DNA from: an uncultured Clostridia bacterium
GTDB lineage: Bacteria; Bacillota; Clostridia; Christensenellales; Pumilibacteraceae
DNA: 21,789 bases
Reading direction: 5' to 3'
Assembly (NCBI GenBank): GCA_947627075.1
Contig: CANQUR010000010.1
Location: forward strand, 1-21,789
Position numbers and translations under genes: made by a program. Shown here one piece after another: positions 7,388 through 15,413 of this stretch. The stretch's first letter is position 1; each line of letters begins with the position of its first letter. The notes under the pieces are model-generated. The model saw nothing but the letters and a program-made list of their open reading frames with translations. It ran no database searches and was not told the DNA's origin.

Positions 7388-8047
7388 ATGGGAGATTTGA
7401 ACAAAATCGAAGAAAAGCTCAAGGAAAGCGCTCAAAGTACTGAGGTCATACCTTTTGACGAAATGCTCGAGAAGATACGACCCCAATTGAAAATGCGAAG
7501 GCGCGTCCGTGTGCTTCGAATTGCGGCGGTGGCTGCAAGTTTTATTCTTTTGATCGGTTTAAGTCTTACCATGTTTTTATTGCTTCGAGATAAGCCTCGC
7601 ATAAACGAATATACTTACGGCGATGATGATCTTATAATAGTCGAGTCTACAAAAGAAGATGTGATGGATGATTTTGCTCTTCAAAGGCTTGACTTGGATT
7701 TATTGGTAAATGAGGAATATAGAGTTTTTAAACACAAAACAACTAACGAAAATGTATGTTATGAAATAAAGGCATATTCTTCTGATATAAAATCTGCAAG
7801 GGAAATAGATTTATCTGTAGTCTTGCAGCCAAAATATAATTTTCCGGATGCAAATAAATATAACGGTGAGAATCTTATAGAAGTTAAGGGTGTAACGATT
7901 GCCGTTACGGATTTAATGAAATTCGATATGCCGTTTTATGAATATAACGTCAATTTCGAGATAGATAATGTAAAATTCTATATGCGATATTCTACAACGA
8001 ACGAAGGTGATATCGAAGCCTTTATGAACGAATTCCTGAAAGATTAG
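7388..8047 (+). CDS. Single-pass membrane protein, candidate anti-sigma factor
   Basis: A 219-residue protein of no recognised family. A charged cytoplasmic segment (residues 1-43) ends in the basic stretch MRRRVRVLR, followed by one membrane helix (about 44-66) and an external domain of about 150 residues that looks beta-rich. This is the build of membrane anti-sigma factors, and the gene is third in an operon headed by a sigma factor. The zinc-binding HxxxCxxC motif of ZAS anti-sigma factors is absent, so the role is inferred from topology and position. AAAGGAA precedes the ATG, 10 bases after the protease stop. An intrinsic terminator follows at once. The external domain could sense a signal or be a substrate of the neighbouring secreted protease. 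Confidence 0.8.
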   Translation: MGDLNKIEEKLKESAQSTEVIPFDEMLEKIRPQLKMRRRVRVLRIAAVAASFILLIGLSLTMFLLLRDKPRINEYTYGDDDLIIVESTKEDVMDDFALQRLDLDLLVNEEYRVFKHKTTNENVCYEIKAYSSDIKSAREIDLSVVLQPKYNFPDANKYNGENLIEVKGVTIAVTDLMKFDMPFYEYNVNFEIDNVKFYMRYSTTNEGDIEAFMNEFLKD

Positions 8048-8051
8048 GATC

Positions 8052-8088
8052 AAGCGGCGTGGCTTATTTGTCAAGCCGCTTAATTTTA
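8052..8088 (+). terminator. Terminator of the sigma/protease/membrane-protein operon
   Basis: AAGCGGC (8052-8058) pairs with GCCGCTT (8075-8081), and the stem continues inward with one mismatch and a wobble pair. A T-rich tail, AATTTTAT, follows. It ends the three-gene operon. Confidence 0.8.
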
Positions 8089-8107
8089 TAAAATGCAACT
8101 TTTGACC

Positions 8108-8179
8108 GCGAAAATGGCATTTTTTGCAAAAAGATGTATATTATACTTTACATCTTTTGCGAAAAGATGTCATTTTTGC
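8108..8179. repeat. Alternating 12-base motif repeats at the ATPase promoter
   Basis: The motif GC(A/G)AAAAGATGT occurs forward at 8126-8137 (with one extra A), reversed at 8149-8160, and forward again at 8159-8170. The first two form an inverted repeat of 12 pairs with a 10-base spacer. A partial fourth copy, GCGAAAATGGCA, starts at 8108, and both 8108-8127 and 8159-8179 are also near-palindromes running from GCGAAAA to TTTTTGC. The array ends directly against the -35 box of the promoter at 8180, so it is best read as an operator. Confidence 0.7.
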
Positions 8180-8209
8180 TTGACAAACTATAAATCTTTG
8201 CATTATAAT
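8180..8209 (+). promoter_or_regulatory. Promoter of the DUF4143 ATPase gene
   Basis: TTGACA (8180-8185), 18 bases, TATAAT (8204-8209). The predicted start near 8216 leaves a leader of about 11 bases, with GAGGTG at 8216-8221 before the ATG at 8227. Confidence 0.85.
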
Positions 8210-8226
8210 ATCTGCGAGGTGAAAAT

Positions 8227-9669
8227 ATGGAGCTTGTAAATCCCGAAAATATTCTCGATCTTTTGTTCTCGTATAATCCATGGTGGCAATCGGGAGTGAT
8301 CCAACAGGAATTCAATAAGCCGATGAAGCGTTTTGCGTATTATGAGGCAATGAGCACATTCGAACGCAAGGATATCAGGCGATCGGTTATTCTTTGCGGT
8401 GCAAGAAGAACGGGAAAGACTACCATTATGTATCAGGCGATAAGCGAATTGCTTGAAAAAAAGGTGCCGCCGAAAAATATTTTGTTTTTATCCTTTGATC
8501 ATCCGCTTTTGAAGCTTTGCTCTATCAACAAAGTCATGGAGCTGTATAGGGACAATATCACTTCGATAAAGGATATTTATTGCTTTTTCGATGAAGTTCA
8601 ATACGCTTCCGATTGGAACAGTTGGCTGAAGATCCTTTATGACAACAATCCGCATATGCACATTATGGCGACAGGTTCTGCGAGCCCTATTTTGACAGAC
8701 AAGATCTCCGAAAGCGGGTTGGGACGATGGAAGATGATCCATGTGCCGACGCTTTCCTTTTATGAATATTGTAGGCTTGTGGGAATAGATGTCCCCGAGC
8801 TTCCTTTCGATTTGAAACCTACGCAAATGTATCTACGGTCCATGCAAGAGCAGACCGAAATATTCAATAAGCTTTCCATGTTGCAAGTACCGTTTATCCG
8901 GTATTTGCAAGTGGGCGGATTTCCCGAGCTTGCGTTGAGTTCTGACGATCTTTATGCTCAACGCGTGCTTCGCGAGGACATCGTCGATAAGGCGTTGAAA
9001 CGCGATCTGCCGTCGATTTACGGTATACGCAACATTTCGGATATCGAAAAGATCTTTTTGTATCTTTGCTACACGTCGTCTAACGTCATCAATATACAAA
9101 CGCTGTCAAAGGAACTTGACGGAGTGAGCCGTGTGACTGTGGAAAAATATATCGGCTATTTGGAGAGCGCGAATTTGATTTATATAAGTCCGCTCGTAAA
9201 CGTGGGGACAAAACAATTATTGAAGGCTCAAGACAAAATTTATATTGCCGACGCCGCCATGCGCAATGCAGTGCTTATGCGCGACGATATTACAAACGAT
9301 CCCGAAGAACTCGGCATTATTGCCGAAACCGCCGTATATAAGCATATAAAGTCATTCTACTATAATGAAGCGACGCAGATAGGATATTATAGGGGCGGCA
9401 AAAAAGGAAATGAGATCGACATAGTCGTAAAATCGGATAGGAATACGATCATGATAGAGGTCAAATATCGAGATCAAGCGAAGATATATGAGACGGACGC
9501 CATCGTGACCATGTCCGAGCACAAACATCCCAATCTTGTGATCACTAAGAGAGCCAACGATTTCGGCGAATTTTCGTACGGAGATAAAAAAATATACCGT
9601 ATTCCCGCTCCGGCATTTTTGTATATGCTCGGTTTTGTGGAGAGTGAAAAAATAAAAAACGGAGTTTGA
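8227..9669 (+). CDS. AAA-family ATPase with DUF4143 domain
   Basis: A 480-residue protein of the widespread AAA_14/DUF4143 family, whose cellular role is unknown. The P-loop GARRTGKTT lies at residues 58-66 and the Walker B motif CFFDEVQ near 120; a sensor-like ATGSASP follows near 150. The middle part (about 260-340) looks like a winged helix, with VSRVTVEKYIGYLESANLIY. The C-terminal DUF4143 region has EIDIVVKSDRNTIMIEVKYR, the Asp...Glu-x-Lys pattern of PD-(D/E)XK nuclease folds, though activity in this family is not established. No signal or membrane segment is present. The gene stands alone with its own promoter and repeat-flanked control region; no clear terminator follows. Family is secure; function is open. 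Such genes are often scattered by transfer. Confidence 0.9.
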   Translation: MELVNPENILDLLFSYNPWWQSGVIQQEFNKPMKRFAYYEAMSTFERKDIRRSVILCGARRTGKTTIMYQAISELLEKKVPPKNILFLSFDHPLLKLCSINKVMELYRDNITSIKDIYCFFDEVQYASDWNSWLKILYDNNPHMHIMATGSASPILTDKISESGLGRWKMIHVPTLSFYEYCRLVGIDVPELPFDLKPTQMYLRSMQEQTEIFNKLSMLQVPFIRYLQVGGFPELALSSDDLYAQRVLREDIVDKALKRDLPSIYGIRNISDIEKIFLYLCYTSSNVINIQTLSKELDGVSRVTVEKYIGYLESANLIYISPLVNVGTKQLLKAQDKIYIADAAMRNAVLMRDDITNDPEELGIIAETAVYKHIKSFYYNEATQIGYYRGGKKGNEIDIVVKSDRNTIMIEVKYRDQAKIYETDAIVTMSEHKHPNLVITKRANDFGEFSYGDKKIYRIPAPAFLYMLGFVESEKIKNGV

Positions 9670-9725
9670 TCGAGCAAGGACGGGCACTCATCTACAGAAT
9701 GTTAAGAAATTGTATAATTACATGC

Positions 9726-9754
9726 TTGACAGCATATAATTTTACTGATATAAT
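9726..9754 (+). promoter_or_regulatory. Promoter of the riboswitch-controlled cation ATPase
   Basis: TTGACA (9726-9731), 17 bases, TATAAT (9749-9754). The expected start near 9761 is at the base of the riboswitch aptamer. Confidence 0.88.
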
Positions 9755-9757
9755 TTA

Positions 9758-9870
9758 GGTATGAATGAGGGAGTAATTCCACGTTTGTGAGATAAGTCGT
9801 CACCTCGGCGATAGACCCGGTTTATCTTTGAAGAATGAGACTCATATGCCTTTGGTATATGAGTTTTTTT
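9758..9870 (+). promoter_or_regulatory. yybP-ykoY (Mn2+) riboswitch
   Basis: The leader matches the yybP-ykoY class. The first binding loop is GGGAGTA (9769-9775). The second is GTCGTCACC (9796-9804), in front of CCCGG (9816-9820). The stem AGATAA (9790-9795) with TTATCT (9822-9827) has the same place as in the known Lactococcus example. The small hairpin CAC/GTG near 9780-9788 fills the first arm. The aptamer runs into a terminator whose 5' arm overlaps the closing 3' strand (ACTCAT), so pairing of the aptamer base excludes the terminator. For this class, Mn2+ binding is known to turn expression on. Assignment is by eye from conserved positions. Confidence 0.85.
9840..9870 (+). terminator. 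Regulated terminator of the riboswitch
   Basis: ACTCATATGCC (9840-9850), loop TTT, GGTATATGAGT (9854-9864) with one wobble pair, then a run of T to 9870. It lies 14 bases before the ATPase start codon and is the likely expression platform of the Mn2+ riboswitch. Confidence 0.88.
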
Positions 9871-9884
9871 ATATGGAGGAAGTA

Positions 9885-12518
9885 ATGGATCACAAAAAAA
9901 CCGTAGATGAGGTTTTGCGCGAAAATAATACGTCTTGCGAAGGGCTTTCGGGGCTTGACGCAGCGGCTCGCGGAGCAAGGATAGGCAAAAACAAGTTGCT
10001 TGAACCCAAAAAGAAGCCGCTTATAGTCAGATTTTTGCTTGAACTTGCCAATCCCATGATAATTATATTGATAGTGGCGGCAGCTATATCGGGAGTGACA
10101 GCGTTCTATTCGGGCGAATCATTCGCCGATGTCATCATAATTTTGGCTGTCGTTATAATAAATGCGGTGCTCGGAGTGGCGCAAGAAAGTAAAGCAGAAA
10201 AAGCCATTGCCGCTTTGAAAGAAATGACGGCGGCAACAAGTAAGGTCATGCGTGACGGCAAGCTTACCGTTATAAAAAGTGAAGAACTTGTGCCGGGCGA
10301 TATAGTTTTGCTCGAGGCTGGGGACAGCGTGCCCGCGGACGGCAGAGTGATAGAGAGCGCGAGCTTAAAGATAGAGGAAGCCGCGCTTACGGGCGAATCT
10401 TTGCCTGTAAGCAAGATAACTGAACCTATCGACGAGGATAAGGTCCCACTCGGCGATCGAAAGAATATGGTATATATGGGTAGCACCGTAGTTTACGGTC
10501 GAGGCAAGGCGGTCGTCACCGACATAGGAATGCGTACCGAAATGGGTAAGATAGCCGAAGCGCTCAATCAAGCGAAGGACAGTGAGACTCCGCTTCAAAA
10601 AAAGCTTACGCAATTAAGCAAGATATTAAGTGTTCTTGTAATAGGCATTTGTATCGCGATCTTTGTTATAGACCTCATTCGTACATATCCGAACATTACC
10701 GTAGGTTCCACGCTTGATACTTTCATGGTAGCGGTCTCGCTTGCGGTAGCGGCGATCCCCGAGGGACTTGCGGCAGTATTTACAATAGTTTTGAGCATCG
10801 GGGTCACGAATATGAGCAAACACGGTGCAGTCATTCGCAAACTCACCGCAGTCGAAACGCTCGGATGTACTCAAGTTATTTGCTCGGACAAGACGGGAAC
10901 GCTCACTCAAAACAAGATGACCGTTGTCGAATCTTCGGGCGACAAGGAAATGATATGTACGGCAATGGCGCTATGTTCGGACGCCGAACTCGTACTCGAT
11001 AAAGCCGAGGGAGAGCCTACCGAATGTGCGCTTGTGAATTTCGCAAAAAAGGAAGGATATGACAAGAACAGACTGAAACTCGCTTATCCGAGGTTGGGAG
11101 AAGCACCTTTCGACTCGTTGCGCAAGATGATGAGTACCGTGCATGGCGACGGCGAAAGGATCATTCAATTCACAAAGGGTGCGCCCGACGAGGTTATAAA
11201 AAACTGCGAATATATTCTGATGGGAGGGAAGCAAGTAAGACTTACTTCGGCTATGAGAGCGGAGATACTTGCCGAAAATCATCGTATGGCGCAAAAGGCG
11301 CTTCGTGTGCTGGCTTGCGCGTGCCGTTCGCATGACCAAATGCCGCTATGCGAGCCGAAAAACCTCGAGCGCAATATGTGCTTTTTGGGACTAACAGGCA
11401 TGATAGACCCTATACGACCCGAAGTCGCGGGCGCAGTCGAACAGTGCAAAAGAGCGGGCATAAGGACCGTCATGATAACGGGCGATCACCTTGACACGGC
11501 GGTCGCTATCGCCAAACAGCTCGGGATCATCGAGAGTGAACGCGAAGCGATAACGGGCTCGGCGCTCGACGATATGAGCGAAGATGAGCTTGTTCGAAAA
11601 GTGGAGCTCTATTCTGTTTACGCACGCGTTCAACCCGAACATAAGGTAAGGATAGTCAAGGCATGGAAGCGCAAGGGCATGATAACCGCAATGACGGGCG
11701 ACGGTGTAAACGACGCTCCTTCCATAAAAAACGCCGATATTGGCATAGGCATGGGCATTACGGGAACAGACGTGACCAAAAACGTTGCCGACATGGTGCT
11801 TGCCGACGACAATTTCGCGACTATAGCAGAGGCTGCAAAGGAGGGAAGGCGGATATACGATAATATCCGCAAATCCATTCAATTTTTGCTTGCTTCCAAC
11901 CTTTCGGAGGTATTGTCGATATTTGTCGCCATGGTGCTTGGTTTTACGATATTGCAGCCCGTGCATTTGCTGTGGATAAATCTCATAACCGACTGTTTTC
12001 CCGCGCTCGCAATAGGAATGGAAGGCGCCGAGGAGGATATAATGTCTCGTCCGCCGCGCAACAGTAAGGATGGAATATTCGCGGACGGAATGTTGCTCGA
12101 TATTATAATTCAAGGAGTGTTCGTGACGGCTATAACCATAGCGGCATATTTCATCGGGCATTTTATGGAATCGGGAAGGTGGGAGATAGCAAATTCGATC
12201 GACGGCATGACTATGGCGTTTTTGGCGCTCTCCATGGCGGAAATATTCCACTCGTTCAATATGCGTTCGCGTCACAAATCGGTGTTCCGCATGAAACACA
12301 ACAGATTCATATGGGCATCGACAGCGGCTTCGCTTATATGTACTACGCTTGTCATATATGTGCCGTTCCTTTCGACGGCATTCGGCTTTGCCGCCATATC
12401 GCTTGCCGAATACGCCGTAGCGATGGGGCTTGCGGTCATGATCGTTCCCGCGGTGGAAACTATGAAACTTATTCAAAGAACGATCGCAAAAAGAAAAAAG
12501 TCGAGCGTTAAACCGTAA
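9885..12518 (+). CDS. P2-type cation ATPase, probable Mn2+/Ca2+ exporter
   Basis: An 877-residue integral membrane pump of the SERCA/PMCA type. In order: N-terminal cation-ATPase domain; actuator loop with TGES (169-172); fourth membrane helix with IPEGL (E293); phosphorylation site DKTGT (D335); nucleotide domain with FTKGAPDEV; hinge motif TGDGVNDAP; and about six C-terminal membrane helices. Helix 5 has ASNLSEVLSI and helix 6 LLWINLITD, keeping the Asn, Glu, Thr and Asp that bind Ca2+ in SERCA. The upstream Mn2+ riboswitch points to Mn2+ efflux, as for the Lactococcus YoaB pump. The ATG at 9885 has GGAGGA 4 bases upstream; the frame is open to 9828, but that start lies inside the riboswitch. 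It appears to be a single-gene unit. Metal choice is inferred. Confidence 0.93.
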   Translation: MDHKKTVDEVLRENNTSCEGLSGLDAAARGARIGKNKLLEPKKKPLIVRFLLELANPMIIILIVAAAISGVTAFYSGESFADVIIILAVVIINAVLGVAQESKAEKAIAALKEMTAATSKVMRDGKLTVIKSEELVPGDIVLLEAGDSVPADGRVIESASLKIEEAALTGESLPVSKITEPIDEDKVPLGDRKNMVYMGSTVVYGRGKAVVTDIGMRTEMGKIAEALNQAKDSETPLQKKLTQLSKILSVLVIGICIAIFVIDLIRTYPNITVGSTLDTFMVAVSLAVAAIPEGLAAVFTIVLSIGVTNMSKHGAVIRKLTAVETLGCTQVICSDKTGTLTQNKMTVVESSGDKEMICTAMALCSDAELVLDKAEGEPTECALVNFAKKEGYDKNRLKLAYPRLGEAPFDSLRKMMSTVHGDGERIIQFTKGAPDEVIKNCEYILMGGKQVRLTSAMRAEILAENHRMAQKALRVLACACRSHDQMPLCEPKNLERNMCFLGLTGMIDPIRPEVAGAVEQCKRAGIRTVMITGDHLDTAVAIAKQLGIIESEREAITGSALDDMSEDELVRKVELYSVYARVQPEHKVRIVKAWKRKGMITAMTGDGVNDAPSIKNADIGIGMGITGTDVTKNVADMVLADDNFATIAEAAKEGRRIYDNIRKSIQFLLASNLSEVLSIFVAMVLGFTILQPVHLLWINLITDCFPALAIGMEGAEEDIMSRPPRNSKDGIFADGMLLDIIIQGVFVTAITIAAYFIGHFMESGRWEIANSIDGMTMAFLALSMAEIFHSFNMRSRHKSVFRMKHNRFIWASTAASLICTTLVIYVPFLSTAFGFAAISLAEYAVAMGLAVMIVPAVETMKLIQRTIAKRKKSSVKP

Positions 12519-12557
12519 ATATTGCGACCTATATCCCGTTTTCTCTATAAAAAACGC

Positions 12558-12586
12558 TTGCAAATTTTACCTTTTTGTATTACAAT
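12558..12586 (+). promoter_or_regulatory. Promoter of the holA-cdaA operon
   Basis: TTGCAA (12558-12563), 17 bases, TACAAT (12581-12586). A start 7 bases past the -10 box falls at about 12593, on the holA ATG (12594), so the message may be leaderless. No ribosome binding site is present before this ATG. Confidence 0.75.
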
Positions 12587-12593
12587 ATGAAAT

Positions 12594-13532
12594 ATGAAGT
12601 TTGTCGAGCTCAAAAAGAGTTTGGAAAAGGACAAGGCGCCATGTTACTTATTGAGCGGTGATGACCCTTTTGTCATAAACAGTGCGCTCAAAGTGTTTGA
12701 AGGACTGTGCGAATTGCCGGAAATGAACCTTATTCGGTTGAATGCGCCCGCCGCTTCCGAGATAGTCAATGCGGCATTGGTCTTTCCCGTAATGAGCCCG
12801 ATAAGACTTGTCGAGGTGGAGAACTTCGAAAAAGATTCGTCCGATCTCAAGAAATATCTGACTTCGCCGTCGCCCGATTCGATAATAGTGATCGTCAGTC
12901 CGTCGCCGACGAAAAATTTGAGCGGCTTGAACGGTCTTACCATCGTGGATTGCTCACGTCAAAGCGAAAGCGTCATTACGGCTTATATTGCAAGGGAATG
13001 CAACAATGCCGGGTCGAGCATAACCGTTCCGGCGGCAAAGCTTTTGATAGATAGCTGCAATAGGTTCATGACGAGAATATCGGTCGAACTCAAAAAGCTT
13101 ATCGCCTATAAGGGCGTAGGCGTGATAGAGAGCGGGGATGTGGCAAGGCTCGTCAATCCCGATCCCGAATACAAGGTGTATGAGCTCGGCGACAGCATTG
13201 CCTCGCACAGCGGCGAAAAAGCCATGACTATCCTTTCGGATATGATCGAAAACGGTTCGGTCGCGGCGACGTTCGGAATGATATATTCGCATTTTCGCAA
13301 GCTTTTGTATACGTCCATTACGTCCGATGACGAGGAACTCAAAAGATGCTTGGGTATCGGCGATTATCCGCTCAAAAAGCTTCGCGCGCAGGCAAGGGAG
13401 TATACCCCCGTAAGGCTCAAACGCATATGCGATGAACTGCATAAGGTCGATTCGGATTATAAAACGGGACTTATAAGCGACAAAATGGCATTGACGACAT
13501 TTACATTGAAGATAGTCAATGAAGGAAGATAA
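12594..13532 (+). CDS. holA: DNA polymerase III delta subunit
   Basis: The clamp-loader wrench subunit, which opens the sliding clamp and joins the gamma/tau complex at the replication fork. The 312-residue protein has the usual length and three-domain build. Its N-terminus (CYLLSGDDPFVINSALKVF) is the family opening, and residues about 170-200 contain NRFMTRISVELKKL, where the conserved motif is found in HolA proteins. The C-terminal helical collar includes IYSHFRKLLYTS and ends near KTGLISDKMALTTFTL. It lacks a P-loop, as expected for delta. The ATG at 12594 has no ribosome binding site and probably sits at the 5' end of the mRNA. Its stop TAA overlaps the next start (TAATG), placing it first in an operon with the membrane and c-di-AMP genes. 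Confidence 0.93.
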   Translation: MKFVELKKSLEKDKAPCYLLSGDDPFVINSALKVFEGLCELPEMNLIRLNAPAASEIVNAALVFPVMSPIRLVEVENFEKDSSDLKKYLTSPSPDSIIVIVSPSPTKNLSGLNGLTIVDCSRQSESVITAYIARECNNAGSSITVPAAKLLIDSCNRFMTRISVELKKLIAYKGVGVIESGDVARLVNPDPEYKVYELGDSIASHSGEKAMTILSDMIENGSVAATFGMIYSHFRKLLYTSITSDDEELKRCLGIGDYPLKKLRAQAREYTPVRLKRICDELHKVDSDYKTGLISDKMALTTFTLKIVNEGR

Positions 13533-14068
13533 TGAATCTCATTAAGGAAAAAAAGATAAATATCAACATAGTAAATCTTGTTCTGTACCTTTCCTTTTGT
13601 TTTGCCGGATGGTATTCTTCGCGTACCTCGGTGGCAAGCGTGGTAGGCGCGTACGGACAATTTTCCTTTATGTCAAACGATGTCTTTGCATTTCTTATAG
13701 CCGGCATATTGCCCATACTCATATATCTTCTTGTGATAAAGATTTTGGCGCGGGCATTGAGACCTGTGCCGTATTTGCCTGTAGATCGAATGGTCTATTC
13801 GTTCCCTTATTTTTATATCGGGGCGAATTTGGTGATAGGGCTGTTCAACATTTTGTATTTTTTCCTTCCCATAGCGAGCATATGGGGCGGGATAATAGTT
13901 CCCATAATAGCTACGGCATGTTTCTTTATTTGGTTTTTGGCATTCATATGCAAAAATTATATAAAGAATTATAATTGGAAGGCAATAGTGGTTTATTTCG
14001 GTAGGATATATCTTGTAATTGCCATACTTTATGTTTCCTTCGGGCTTTTGGCGGCGGTGGTATTATGA
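13532..14068 (+). CDS. Polytopic membrane protein of unknown function
   Basis: A 178-residue, very hydrophobic protein with about five membrane segments (near residues 10-28, 50-73, 90-113, 117-139 and 150-176) joined by short loops. A basic start (MNLIKEKK) suggests the N-terminus is in the cytoplasm. It has no motif I recognise; a Yip1-like or other small membrane family is possible, but this is only an impression from the hydrophobic pattern. It overlaps holA by one base (TAATG, with AAGGAAG upstream) and the following M28-like gene by four bases (ATGA), so the three are translated together. The tight overlap with the M28-like gene suggests that those two proteins may act as a pair in the membrane. 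Confidence 0.85.
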   Translation: MNLIKEKKININIVNLVLYLSFCFAGWYSSRTSVASVVGAYGQFSFMSNDVFAFLIAGILPILIYLLVIKILARALRPVPYLPVDRMVYSFPYFYIGANLVIGLFNILYFFLPIASIWGGIIVPIIATACFFIWFLAFICKNYIKNYNWKAIVVYFGRIYLVIAILYVSFGLLAAVVL

Positions 14069-15393
14069 AAAAGATCATTGTATTTTTAATCGCCTTGTTG
14101 TGCTTGCCTTTTATGAGTCTCGGCTTTGTTCATGCCGACGAAGGATATACAGTTCGCTATATTACAGCCGAGGAAATAGATTCGATGACGAGGAAGATTT
14201 GTACCGAAATTCCGAGAAGGACTTCGTTTTCGGATGAAATAAAAGAAGCGGCGGATATGCTTGCGGGTACGGATAATTCGGACAGCGAGTTATTGGCGGC
14301 GGGAACCGTCAACAGCGGCGAATTTTTGTCCGACGATCTCGATATCGAGGTGCGACCATACACCAAGACGTTCAATATACAGGATGGCTTTTCCTATAAG
14401 CCCACGGAATTCACTTCATATAATATAGTGGCTTCGCCCAAAGTGAAGGATCCGAACAAAAAGACGGTGATAATAGCTACGGATTTTTCCAATCACTATT
14501 CTTCGATCGAAAATCTCGTTTCACGAGGCACACAAGCGGAAGGCGCGCTTGGAACGGCGGCAACTACGGCTCTTGCAATAAAACTTGCGAATTATCTTTC
14601 TCAGCCCGATATTGCGAATTCGTCGCCGTATAACTTCACTTTCGTATTCTTTTCCGGCACGGATGAAGGTAATTTCGGCAGCGAGGCGTTTGCGGCGGAG
14701 ACTGACTTTAGCGACGTTATGCTTGCCGTCAATCTCGAAAGGCTCGGATGCGGAAAAACGTATTTTTATACGGATGAAGTGACAACTTCGCACGGCGAGT
14801 TCATAAAGGACTTTGCGCGCGACTTTAACGCGGAGGAATTCCCGCAGACAGGCAGAGTGCTGTTGTCCATGCAGACGGTAAATGATTTGCCTTATGCGCA
14901 TTATGCCATAAGTGGCAATAACGCCACATTCATGTCGATGGGGATCGCCAGCCTCGAACTCCTCGGCGGCGAGGTCTCGGGATTGAACTTCAAAGACGGC
15001 GGCGGGGCGGATCTCACCAACACGAGCAACGACACATATGAAAAACTTGTAGAGTATTATCCGGACTACGCTACCAAGCTTGCGGATGTCGCAACGTTTG
15101 TCATAGAACTTACGGCAAAGGAAGAACTCGAATCGGTCTGCAAAGGCGCGGCATCGTCTTATAAGGTGTTTACAAAAGAGTGGATAGCGTATGTCATATG
15201 CCTCGGATTGATCGTGATTTTGATACTTGTTATGATATTGACCATAGGGCATTTCGAAAAGAAATATCCGATCCCTGTGGCTCCCAAGGTAAAGATCGCG
15301 GTGTTCGGCAAGGAATTCGAGGACACAAACGAAAACGAGATAATTGTTGATATTAAACGGAATGACGACAAGGACGATCCGTTTGGATTATAA
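14065..15393 (+). CDS. M28-like membrane-anchored ectodomain protein, metal site lost
   Basis: A 442-residue protein with a signal peptide (1-24, cleavage after VHA), a large external domain, one membrane helix (about 372-395) and a 45-residue acidic cytoplasmic tail. The external domain follows the M28 zinc-aminopeptidase fold: VIIATDFSNH, a following GALGTAATTALAIKLANYL, FVFFSGTDEGNFGSEAF, AVNLERLG, and TNTSNDTYEKL near the end. At each place the metal ligands or catalytic residues of active M28 enzymes (HxD, DN, EE, NLD, HT) appear changed (T139-D140, G163, T199-D200, E225, N319). It is therefore likely a binding or sensing protein, comparable in build to nicastrin and nicalin. It overlaps the upstream membrane-protein gene and lies 20 bases before cdaA. 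Fold is inferred by motif order. Confidence 0.8.
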   Translation: MKKIIVFLIALLCLPFMSLGFVHADEGYTVRYITAEEIDSMTRKICTEIPRRTSFSDEIKEAADMLAGTDNSDSELLAAGTVNSGEFLSDDLDIEVRPYTKTFNIQDGFSYKPTEFTSYNIVASPKVKDPNKKTVIIATDFSNHYSSIENLVSRGTQAEGALGTAATTALAIKLANYLSQPDIANSSPYNFTFVFFSGTDEGNFGSEAFAAETDFSDVMLAVNLERLGCGKTYFYTDEVTTSHGEFIKDFARDFNAEEFPQTGRVLLSMQTVNDLPYAHYAISGNNATFMSMGIASLELLGGEVSGLNFKDGGGADLTNTSNDTYEKLVEYYPDYATKLADVATFVIELTAKEELESVCKGAASSYKVFTKEWIAYVICLGLIVILILVMILTIGHFEKKYPIPVAPKVKIAVFGKEFEDTNENEIIVDIKRNDDKDDPFGL

Positions 15394-15413
15394 AAAAACA
15401 CAGAGGGTAAGTT

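Noticed and set aside
9828..9884. 19-residue N-terminal extension of the cation ATPase
   Set aside because: The region is the riboswitch and its terminator; GGAGGA serves the ATG at 9885.
11391..12563. Minus-strand open frame of 390 codons opposite the cation ATPase
   Set aside because: It is antisense to conserved transmembrane and hinge regions and has no start signals; a mirror of the real codons.
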